From assembly GCA_021157505.1 (NCBI GenBank), contig JAGGWI010000236.1, positions 1 through 7,078 of the forward strand: 7,078 nt of DNA, read 5' to 3'. This document shows, piece by piece, positions 1-5,427 of this stretch. Under the pieces are notes generated by a model. It was not told where the DNA came from and made no database searches. It worked only from the letters and a program-made list of their open reading frames with translations. The position numbers and the translations under genes are program-made. The number at the start of each line of letters is the position of its first letter. Within the stretch, counting starts at the first letter, position 1. Source of the DNA: Desulfuromusa sp. GTDB taxonomy: Bacteria > Desulfobacterota > Desulfuromonadia > Desulfuromonadales > Geopsychrobacteraceae.

Positions 1-2363
1 AAGTTCGGGGTGCTCCAGGTTTGCCCTAATTCTGAAAAGTCAGCATCACTGCTATCAATTTTCCAAAGGTATTTCGGGCTGTCGGGATCGGTGACATCAA
101 GGGCATAATAGGCGTTTCCACCCCGCCGCATCCCAAACAGTAATATGACCTTATCGTGATTTCCATCCTGATCGGTGGTTTCAATGTTGCCATCTCTATC
201 GGCATCATAAGTATAACTTACGGGAGATCCGTCAACAAAAGGATGATGTTGATCGTCTCTGACGTTTTTTATTTGTGGAAGAATCTCAGGCGGGATAAAA
301 GCCCAACGTTCTTGACCGTCACAGTCTTTGAACGCATGTAGCATCCCATCATTGGCGCCAACATAAATAGTATTCCTGTTGATGGAACAATTTGCCTCAT
401 TTGTAGCAACATTAAAGTCGTATTGTGAGTAATTCACAACATTGGGTTTAGAGTGGAGGATATCTCCCATGACCCAGGGTCGATTACTGCCAACATACTC
501 ATCGTAACTATCAACGCCATGAATGAAATTAATTAATTGGTCTTTTTCTGTGTCATCGGCAACGGTTAAGAGAGCAGAAGTCAGATTTGTGTTTGTGGTT
601 GAGAATTCGTTCGATGAATCGGTTAAATTTGAGTTTGAAAAATAGGTGTAAATATTTCGAGAGCCGATTTGCGTCATCAAAACAGCCCCTACGCCACCTT
701 CAGAAACACGACCTGCATCGCTGCTGCTCCAGTATGAGGTTGCGGTGTAGGTATTTCCTGCCGGGTTGTTAGAATCGATAATATCCTTAAAGCTTCCATC
801 TGCGTTGGTCGCTAAATTTCCGTTTGCATCTGTGATTTCACCCGAATCATTGATTCCAAACTTTTTTAAATTGCCGTGCCAGGGCTCATCATTATGCGGA
901 TAAAAGAACCCCAGATAGATTCTCTTACCACTAAAGGTTCTGTTGTCAGGACTTGTAGGGACAACTGGTGCAACAAAGGCCGTATTTGTCTCTAGCAGGA
1001 TGTCGGCAAGAGCTCCCTGGATGGCATTCAGTAGCTCAGCATTATTGGTTATCTGATAATAGTTGCCATCACCAAAATTGGCAGCGGCTTCCAGACGATC
1101 AGTTTTTGCCGTCATCAATTGGATAATATGGGTCTGGATCCCTTCAGTATTGACGGTCAGGCCATTAACCAGATCACCAACCCCCAGCGTCCCTGTTTCA
1201 CCGGGAGAGTTGAGGTACTTGGTTACATCATCAATATAAATACCATCAGGGTCACCAACTCCTGTGGAAGCAACGATATTCGCGATATCAAAGCTCTTCA
1301 GGGCGGTGTCGTCATCCTGGCTGCCGGTAGTTAAAAGAATAATAAAATTCTGTTGGCAGCTTTCATCTATCGGGCTTGTGTAGGTTGAGTCACCAGCCTC
1401 TATCGTCCCGATACGTTCATGGGTATCACTAAAAACAGAGGGGCCCTGAAAATACAAACCGGCATCCCAGAGCATTTCATTGGTTGGCTGAGTTGAATTT
1501 CCCGGGATTAAAGTGAGGCCATCTATTGCAGCATCAAATGCATCCAGGTTATCTCTGTCAATGCCCTGGCCGACATCCTCAATGGGCTTTTCCAACTGTC
1601 CACCCTGACCGTTGTCGCTGAACGTCATCAATCCCAGTTTTACACTTTCACTCACGGCATCAGCGACTTGTTTCACGGTTGACTGAACCATACTCAACAA
1701 GTCAGCGGTCATGGTCCATGTCACCTGATTATCGACGACCGTTGCGCCCGGTGTGGTTGGCCATACCGGTGCAGATGCTCCTGTCAGCCCAGCTGCGGTA
1801 ATGCCAACACATTCATAAATGACTCCACCAACATCAACGGCTTCCCCCGGTGCGTAGGCTGTATCTTTCAGCCAGTTAAACACCCCTTCTGCAGGGGTGA
1901 CGATATAGTTCAGCTGGTTGCCCAAAAAGAAGCTGTCATTGGAAGGGGAAGAGCAATCTCCCTTGTTGGCTTTAAGTGGTCCGAAGAAAGAACCATTGAC
2001 CGTTAAAGAATCGTAAGCCATGGCACAACTATCAATCTCTTCAACGGTGTCCATGACCCTGGAATAATTGATGGTACCGCCCGTCGCTGCAACCATTTTA
2101 TAGACAGCTAATGGTTCGTAGGGGGCGGGTAGGGCGGTAGAACCGGTTCCCTCATAGGTGACATCTTTATCATAAAGGTCTCTAGACCCCTGCTGCTGCA
2201 TGGGCTGCGTGTTGTCTATGATAAACATGATATTAAGTTTTGGAGAGGTTTCTGAGGCAATGCTGTAGATAGCCGTGTCCCCAACATAGGTGTCAGCTAC
2301 AGCATTCTGAATGAGTAAAAAAAAGAGGAAAACAATAGTTATTGTTTTGAGTAGCTTAGTCAT
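1..2363 (-). CDS. pilY1: PilY1-type type IV pilus tip adhesin, C-terminal part beyond window
   Basis: The reading frame is open from ATG at 2363 to the left edge (787 codons, no stop), so the C-terminus is missing. A signal peptide is clear: Lys at 3 and 6, hydrophobic core 8-18, probable cut after AVA (residue 23). A von Willebrand factor A-like region follows, with strand 43-50, helix 222-237 and strand 336-347. A module with the pattern of phage-tail carbohydrate-binding domains is inserted at about 164-218. The PilY1 beta-propeller starts with GDILHSKP (633-640), IYVGANDGMLHAF (666-678), an EF-hand-like loop DADRDGNIETTD (720-731) and GGNAYYALDVTDP (748-760). PilY1 proteins sit at the pilus tip and act in adhesion, surface sensing and regulation of retraction. 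The start is set by TAGGAG eight bases upstream. It is the last gene in view of the pilVWX operon. Odd points are the degenerate metal site (D50-x-T-x-P, and T346 where Asp is usual) and the inserted module. Identification is firm from the propeller motifs and gene order. Confidence 0.93.
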   Translation of the reverse strand, partial: MTKLLKTITIVFLFFLLIQNAVADTYVGDTAIYSIASETSPKLNIMFIIDNTQPMQQQGSRDLYDKDVTYEGTGSTALPAPYEPLAVYKMVAATGGTINYSRVMDTVEEIDSCAMAYDSLTVNGSFFGPLKANKGDCSSPSNDSFFLGNQLNYIVTPAEGVFNWLKDTAYAPGEAVDVGGVIYECVGITAAGLTGASAPVWPTTPGATVVDNQVTWTMTADLLSMVQSTVKQVADAVSESVKLGLMTFSDNGQGGQLEKPIEDVGQGIDRDNLDAFDAAIDGLTLIPGNSTQPTNEMLWDAGLYFQGPSVFSDTHERIGTIEAGDSTYTSPIDESCQQNFIILLTTGSQDDDTALKSFDIANIVASTGVGDPDGIYIDDVTKYLNSPGETGTLGVGDLVNGLTVNTEGIQTHIIQLMTAKTDRLEAAANFGDGNYYQITNNAELLNAIQGALADILLETNTAFVAPVVPTSPDNRTFSGKRIYLGFFYPHNDEPWHGNLKKFGINDSGEITDANGNLATNADGSFKDIIDSNNPAGNTYTATSYWSSSDAGRVSEGGVGAVLMTQIGSRNIYTYFSNSNLTDSSNEFSTTNTNLTSALLTVADDTEKDQLINFIHGVDSYDEYVGSNRPWVMGDILHSKPNVVNYSQYDFNVATNEANCSINRNTIYVGANDGMLHAFKDCDGQERWAFIPPEILPQIKNVRDDQHHPFVDGSPVSYTYDADRDGNIETTDQDGNHDKVILLFGMRRGGNAYYALDVTDPDSPKYLWKIDSSDADFSELGQTWSTPN

Positions 2364-2400
2364 TTGGGTTTCTCCTACTTAGTCATTTGGTTTTCTACTG
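2355..2400 (-). repeat. 23-bp tandem duplication of the pilY1 start region, creating ORF Met-Thr-Lys-stop
   Basis: Plus-strand segments 2355-2377 and 2378-2400 are imperfect copies sharing CTTAGTCATTTGG. Read on the minus strand, each copy contains CCAAATGACTAAG. The upstream copy (ATG at 2386) reads ATG ACT AAG TAG, so translation would stop after three codons. That TAG is the first part of TAGGAG, the Shine-Dalgarno sequence of pilY1, whose own start ATG ACT AAG at 2363 lies in the downstream copy. The sequence upstream of the first ATG is purine-rich (AGTAGAAAACC) but has no strong Shine-Dalgarno. The duplication is seen directly; any role as a leader ORF coupling or damping pilY1 translation is inference. 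Confidence 0.6.
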
Positions 2401-2420
2401 CTTTACTCTCTGCTTTTCTT

Positions 2421-2972
2421 CTACTTCGGAACAATTCTTCCAACTTGTGCCTCTACCCGAGCCAGTGAATTACGAGGACCTGCTCCAGTGACATTCACAA
2501 TATAGTAACGTGCTTCAAAATAAGTGGGGTCTGAACCACTTCCCGGAGGGATCGCCGCTGCCATTTGATATGCCACATAATTATCTGTTCCGCTCAAGCC
2601 CCAATTGGTACCGCCTTTGATATTAACTTCATCGGTATCATCGCCATCATTGCCATCGCCATCATTGTCATCCAGATCATAGGGAGCCGAGCCAGGGCCA
2701 AGGCTGGTATAAATGTCTCCCTTGGTTGATGCATATTCAACAGCTCTTTGTGCCGAATCAAAAGCGAGTTGTGCGGTTCTGTAATTACCTGATATCCCGG
2801 TTTCCATATTGGCAGTATTCAACGCCATTGAAACCAGCAGGCTCATGATGGCTAACATGCAAAGGGCCAGAATCAAGGCGAATCCACTTTCATTCTTTAA
2901 TGGATTTGTCGCTCTTTGACTCAAGTTGAAGGCTGAACGGAAAACGCCTTTTAGTTCCAATTTTTTATTCAT
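2421..2972 (-). CDS. pilX: PilX-like minor pilin
   Basis: This 183-residue protein has a PilX-type N-terminus: a basic leader of 30 residues ending in ESG, then FALILALCMLAIMSLLVSM as the hydrophobic helix, then METGISGNYRTAQLAFDSAQ, which fits the family pattern (M-x-G-N-x-R-x-x-x-A-F-x-x-A). Mature position 5 is Leu (residue 35), not the Glu found in PilV and PilW here, as in many PilX/GspK-like subunits. The leader is long for a type IV prepilin. The ATG is supported by AAGGG about nine bases upstream. Residues 99-115 are very rich in Asp and Gly and resemble a Ca-binding loop. The protein should be cut by the prepilin peptidase PilD and join the tip priming complex with PilV, PilW and PilY1. 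It starts 12 bases after pilW and ends 57 bases before pilY1. The name rests on the N-terminal pattern and position; the C-terminal half is not recognisable. Confidence 0.85.
   Translation of the reverse strand: MNKKLELKGVFRSAFNLSQRATNPLKNESGFALILALCMLAIMSLLVSMALNTANMETGISGNYRTAQLAFDSAQRAVEYASTKGDIYTSLGPGSAPYDLDDNDGDGNDGDDTDEVNIKGGTNWGLSGTDNYVAYQMAAAIPPGSGSDPTYFEARYYIVNVTGAGPRNSLARVEAQVGRIVPK
2641..2670. repeat. 15-bp in-frame tandem repeat (two copies) within pilX
   Basis: Positions 2641-2655 and 2656-2670 differ at one base (TCGCCATCATTGCCA and TCGCCATCATTGTCA). On the coding strand each unit gives five residues of the type Asn-Asp-Gly-Asp plus one Gly or Asp, so the pair builds most of the Asp-rich stretch of PilX at residues 99-115. 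Because the unit is a multiple of three, gain or loss of a copy would keep the reading frame. Copy-number variation between strains is a prediction, not something seen here. Confidence 0.7.
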
Positions 2973-2984
2973 ATTGCCGTACCC

Positions 2985-3794
2985 TTAGTCATTTTTTAGA
3001 GAAATAAGTTTAACTAATTGTCGGTTTTTATTTGTTTTTTGTTTAAAATCAAAGGCAACACCAGTGATCGACACACGAATGGCAACGACTTTTCCAGAGT
3101 CTGTGATGTATTTCAAATCAACATTCGAGATATTGTTAGCAATGACTTTAAAAGAACCAGCTCCATCGATGCTTCTACGGAGCTGATTGTTATTCAGGTC
3201 GTAGTCAGTCTGATTAGGTTGACCCCCTTCTGTTTTAACCAGTAAATCAGCTTGGGTATAAATTGTATCTGCGGTGAACCCTTTTATGTTGAGTGTCGTT
3301 GCTGTAGGTGCGGTTCCCACTTCAAACAGGGCATCGATTCGCTGCTCATGGTCCGGGCTTCTGATCAGCCGTACCTTGTCGCCAGGAGAAAAAAGATTAA
3401 CCATATCAGTGGTGGCCAGGTTGAACAGAAAATAGGTTGAAGAGGTATTTGAAACCGTAGTTGAAGTCGTTAGACGTGCGACATCCTGACTGATGGTTGC
3501 AGTTCTTAAAGTCAGTATCTGTCCGGCTGAAAGATTATTCGGAGTTGTTGCAACCGCTGTGCTGGTTGCCGGGATCAAGAAGCCCGCCATTTGAATATCT
3601 CTGGTTAAGAAATTCATCGCGACTTTTAAGTTCTGCTGGGTATCAACGATCTCTTCCTGGGTATTCACGACTTTTTGTGTGCCGGTGAACGTACTGAGTA
3701 TCGCTGTCACCACTAAGCCCATAATGACGGCGGCAAACATCAGCTCAACCAGGGTGAATCCTTTGCGGTTTTTTAAGGGATTATATGCCATCAT
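2985..3794 (-). CDS. pilW: PilW-like minor pilin
   Basis: The product is 269 residues (268 from the second Met). A short basic leader, MMAYNPLKNRKG, ends at Gly12, and the mature protein begins FTLVELMFAAVIMGLVVTA with Glu at mature position 5. This is a textbook class III signal for prepilin peptidase followed by the polymerising helix. The next segment, QNLKVAMNFLTRDIQMAGF, and the late motif LNNNQLRRSIDGAG plus NISNVDLKYI match PilW/PulJ-type pseudopilins. It has no cysteines. PilW is expected to be a core subunit of the tip-priming complex, linking PilV/PilX to PilY1. Its start overlaps the pilV stop (ATGATG containing TGA), so translation is probably coupled. GAGG at 3798-3801 sits three bases from ATG 3794 and six from ATG 3791, so the second Met is the better-spaced start. 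The difference is one residue. The stop at 2985 is followed 12 bases later by pilX. Confidence 0.9.
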   Translation of the reverse strand: MMAYNPLKNRKGFTLVELMFAAVIMGLVVTAILSTFTGTQKVVNTQEEIVDTQQNLKVAMNFLTRDIQMAGFLIPATSTAVATTPNNLSAGQILTLRTATISQDVARLTTSTTVSNTSSTYFLFNLATTDMVNLFSPGDKVRLIRSPDHEQRIDALFEVGTAPTATTLNIKGFTADTIYTQADLLVKTEGGQPNQTDYDLNNNQLRRSIDGAGSFKVIANNISNVDLKYITDSGKVVAIRVSITGVAFDFKQKTNKNRQLVKLISLKND

Positions 3795-4231
3795 ATGCCT
3801 CTTTTAAACCCCGTGGCTGAAGAAGTTCGCCGTAAACCATTTGTTTGCTGAACATCCACTTCAACTAAAATCAAATTGTTGATGCCGTTATAGTCAACAT
3901 CAATAGAATAATCAGCTGAGTAAGTTCCTCCTGCTAAAATAGATTCATCCCCGGCGTTGAAAGTCCAGGGTTCATCGACAACGTCTGAAAAACTACTGAC
4001 CGGCCAGGTCAATATCTCTTCCAGGATGCTTGCGGTAATATCGGTTTGGACAGAACGGACGTTCGCGGAAGAATTTACTTTGATGGCGGTAATTTGCATC
4101 CCGGCAATAGCTAATATCCCAATAGCAAAAATGGTCAAGGCGATCAAAACCTCAACCAAAGTAAACCCCGAGCTATTGTCGATACACGTAGAGGTATTTG
4201 CTGTATTACCAGTTTTTCTAACCTTAGCCAT
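3791..4231 (-). CDS. pilV: PilV-like minor pilin, first gene of the operon
   Basis: The 146-residue protein has a 22-residue leader ending SSG and a mature N-terminus FTLVEVLIALTIFAIGILAI with Glu at mature position 5 (residue 27), so it is a type IV prepilin processed after Gly22. After the helix, GMQITAIKVNSSANVRSVQ and ITASILEEILTWP follow the PilV/GspI pattern of a short globular pseudopilin. The C-terminal half has beta-rich segments (ADYSIDVDYN, NLILVEVDVQQ) fitting a small pilin head. It should take part in the minor-pilin complex that primes pilus assembly in the inner membrane and stays at the tip. GGAG at 4239-4242, seven bases from the ATG, fixes the start. A -24/-12 promoter lies just upstream. 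Many related clusters begin with a FimT/FimU (GspH-like) gene; none is present here between pilV and trpG. PilV versus another GspI-like name rests on gene order and length. Confidence 0.88.
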   Translation of the reverse strand: MAKVRKTGNTANTSTCIDNSSGFTLVEVLIALTIFAIGILAIAGMQITAIKVNSSANVRSVQTDITASILEEILTWPVSSFSDVVDEPWTFNAGDESILAGGTYSADYSIDVDYNGINNLILVEVDVQQTNGLRRTSSATGFKRGI

Positions 4232-4286
4232 TTAGTGTCTCCAGAAAACCTACTTTTCATTTAGTTTTATACTACTTGAGATAAAC

Positions 4287-4302
4287 AGCAATTTAGGGTC
4301 CA
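4287..4302 (-). promoter_or_regulatory. Sigma-54 (RpoN) -24/-12 promoter for the pilVWX-pilY1 operon
   Basis: On the minus strand the sequence is TGGACCCTAAATTGCT. It has the invariant GG and GC of sigma-54 promoters at exactly ten bases spacing, plus T before GG, C at the sixth position and TTGCT at the -12 element, against the known consensus TGGCACG-N4-TTGCW. Transcription would begin near 4276-4277, about 45 bases before the pilV ATG, which is a normal leader length. Sigma-54 with PilR-type activators drives pilin genes in Pseudomonas and Geobacter, so function and context agree. That it is used here is inference. Confidence 0.62.
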
Positions 4303-4343
4303 AGAAATTTGCGATAAGTTAACTGTTAGAAAACAAATATTTA

Positions 4344-4356
4344 CATGTTTATGATT
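4344..4356. promoter_or_regulatory. Possible IHF-binding site
   Basis: CATGTTTATGATT matches the reverse of the IHF consensus (YAA-N4-TTGATW) at all but two specified positions. It lies between the -24/-12 promoter and the GC-rich dyad, where a DNA bend would help an upstream activator reach sigma-54 polymerase. AT-rich DNA gives such matches by chance, so confidence is low. Confidence 0.2.
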
Positions 4357-4359
4357 TAA

Positions 4360-4376
4360 ACCGCAGGGGCTGCGGT
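4360..4376. promoter_or_regulatory. GC-rich 7-bp dyad, candidate upstream activator site
   Basis: ACCGCAGGGGCTGCGGT is a perfect inverted repeat with seven-base arms and a three-base centre, standing out in AT-rich surroundings. Measured from the predicted pilV transcription start it lies about 84-100 bases upstream, the usual range for enhancer-binding activators of sigma-54 promoters. It is itself bracketed by inverted 10-bp arms AATATTTACA (4336-4345) and TGTAAATATT (4400-4409). It could also form an RNA hairpin, but neither strand follows it with a U-tract typical of a terminator. The activator is unknown; PilR is a guess from family knowledge. Confidence 0.4.
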
Positions 4377-4548
4377 ATGCATAGTTTGCTTTGTTTTTGT
4401 GTAAATATTGCACATTATTCTGTTGGCGGGTCATGAAAGGCTGTGATTCTGTCCTTTTTATGGGGTTGAAATAACTTAAGTTGAGTTAATTGGCTTCGTG
4501 CGTTGGAGTTAATACTTCACAGATTTACTGCAGAGTCGTTCATTTTTG

Positions 4549-4576
4549 TTGTTTATGGATGATTTTTAAATATAAG
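4549..4576 (+). promoter_or_regulatory. Weak sigma-70-like promoter candidate for trpG
   Basis: TTGTTT (4549-4554) and TATAAG (4571-4576) are separated by 16 bases. The -10 box matches the consensus in five of six positions, the -35 box only in TTG. Transcription from here would give a leader of about 100 bases before the trpG ATG. The region is AT-rich, so a chance match is possible; no better-spaced pair was found nearer the gene. Confidence 0.28.
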
Positions 4577-4681
4577 GTTGTTATTCTGTGCAGCTAAATT
4601 TAAACGAGTCCCGTATAGTAAAGCGGGTATCATATTTATATTTATTAAAACATAGATACAAATAATAGGCTGCGTTCTGTC

Positions 4682-5254
4682 ATGCTATTGATGATCGATA
4701 ATTATGACTCCTTCACCTATAACCTGGTTCAATACTTTCTTGAACTTGGCGAAGAGGTTAAGGTGGTCAGAAATGATAAACTGACTCTGGATGATATTGA
4801 GGATCTGGCACCGCAACGGCTGGTTATCTCTCCGGGTCCACGTACGCCGAAAGAGGCGGGAATTTCGGTGGCCGCGATTCAACGGTTTGCCGGTAAAATT
4901 CCACTTCTCGGCATCTGTCTCGGGCATCAGGCGATTACGGAAGCTTTCGGTGGCAAGGTGGTGCGCGCCGACCGTTTGATGCATGGTAAGACCAGCCCGA
5001 TTTTTCATGATGAGAGTGGACTCTACCAGAATTTACCCAATCCCTTTACCGCGACCCGTTACCATTCTCTGCTTGCTGAACGGGAGAGTTTTCCCGATTC
5101 TTTAAAAATCACCGCATGGACTGAAGAGGGTGAAATCATGGGTCTGCAACATTGTGAGTTGCCAGTCTGGGGGCTGCAGTTTCATCCTGAGTCGATTCTG
5201 ACGACCGAGGGGATGGATTTGCTACATAATTTCCTGCGGTTATCATCCGGCTAG
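4682..5254 (+). CDS. trpG: Anthranilate synthase glutamine amidotransferase subunit (TrpG/PabA type)
   Basis: This 190-residue protein is a complete class I glutamine amidotransferase of the TrpG/PabA family. It hydrolyses glutamine and passes ammonia to TrpE (or PabB) for anthranilate (or aminodeoxychorismate) synthesis. The N-terminus MLLMIDNYDSFTYNLVQYF is the family signature and fixes the start at 4682, although only a weak TAGG lies 12 bases upstream. The oxyanion-loop motif is at 50-60 (SPGPRTPKEAG), the nucleophile Cys79 lies in LLGICLGHQAI, and the remaining triad residues are His168 and Glu170 in GLQFHPES. Arg54 replaces the Gly or Cys usual in PGP(G/C)TP. It is the first trp gene here; the large subunit TrpE is not next to it and must be elsewhere. 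Because TrpG and PabA share motifs, it may serve both tryptophan and folate pathways; the trpD-trpC neighbours favour TrpG. The gap to trpD is 173 bases and holds a large inverted repeat. Confidence 0.94.
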   Translation: MLLMIDNYDSFTYNLVQYFLELGEEVKVVRNDKLTLDDIEDLAPQRLVISPGPRTPKEAGISVAAIQRFAGKIPLLGICLGHQAITEAFGGKVVRADRLMHGKTSPIFHDESGLYQNLPNPFTATRYHSLLAERESFPDSLKITAWTEEGEIMGLQHCELPVWGLQFHPESILTTEGMDLLHNFLRLSSG

Positions 5255-5282
5255 TGCTCTGTATAAAATGAACAGAACCTGA

Positions 5283-5389
5283 ACCACAGAGACACTGAGT
5301 CTCAGAGAAGAGCAAAGTCTTTTTGTCTGTGCCTCATTCAAAAACAAAAGAGCTTTTGGTTTTTCTCCGTGTCTCAGTGCCTCTGTGGT
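5283..5389. repeat. Palindromic intergenic repeat between trpG and trpD
   Basis: The left end ACCACAGAGACACTGAG (5283-5299) and the reverse complement of the right end, ACCACAGAGGCACTGAG (5373-5389), agree in 16 of 17 bases. Extended to 27 bases (5283-5309 and 5363-5389) they agree in 23. The inner part can pair further (TTTTTG at 5320-5325 with CAAAAA at 5339-5344). The sequence resembles the CCACAGAG-(A/G)-CAC-x-GAG family of intergenic repeats that I recall from many environmental proteobacteria, but I cannot verify copy number here. In the mRNA it would form a long hairpin between two co-directional genes. It is not followed by a clean U-tract, so I do not call it a terminator. It encodes no transposase and is too short to be autonomous. 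Confidence 0.7.
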
Positions 5390-5427
5390 AAAAGCTAGAA
5401 TATCAAATATAGGTTGGAGATTTATAG

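Larger units (their letters stand above)
4232..4681. other. Divergent intergenic region between pilV and trpG
   Basis: This 450-base stretch separates the minus-strand pilin operon from the plus-strand trp genes and is clearly AT-rich. I find no credible coding region in it. It contains, from left to right, the pilV leader, a -24/-12 promoter (4287-4302), an IHF-like match (4344-4356), a GC-rich dyad (4360-4376) flanked by 10-bp inverted arms, a 10-bp palindrome AACTTAAGTT (4473-4482), two near-direct repeats ending GAGTTAAT (4481-4490 and 4504-4513), and a weak promoter candidate for trpG (4549-4576). No tandem Trp codons in a short ORF, and no clear terminator-antiterminator pair, were seen upstream of trpG. 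Confidence 0.8.

Noticed and set aside
3957..4235. Plus-strand open frame (92 codons) opposite pilV, ending at the pilV start
   Set aside because: It is antisense to a clear prepilin gene and its translation shows no family pattern.
4266..4291. Sigma-70-like pair TTGCTG and TATAAA on the minus strand upstream of pilV
   Set aside because: The spacer is only 14 bases, and TTGCTG is better explained as the -12 part of the sigma-54 promoter.
4398..4414. CRP/FNR-like site TGTGTAAATATTGCACA
   Set aside because: The half-sites TGTG and CACA are spaced one base too far for the CRP consensus and the central bases do not fit FNR; kept only as part of the nested dyad.
4610..4627. Hairpin CCCG / CGGG upstream of trpG
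   Set aside because: Only four base pairs with a ten-base loop; too weak to call.
4577..4681. Trp attenuator or leader peptide before trpG
   Set aside because: No short ORF with adjacent Trp codons, no T-box-like element and no strong hairpin with a U-tract were seen; the short frames present encode no Trp.
5283..5389. Rho-independent terminator between trpG and trpD
   Set aside because: The loop is very long, the stem is not GC-dense next to a T-run, and terminating here would cut off trpD and trpC, which have no obvious promoter of their own.
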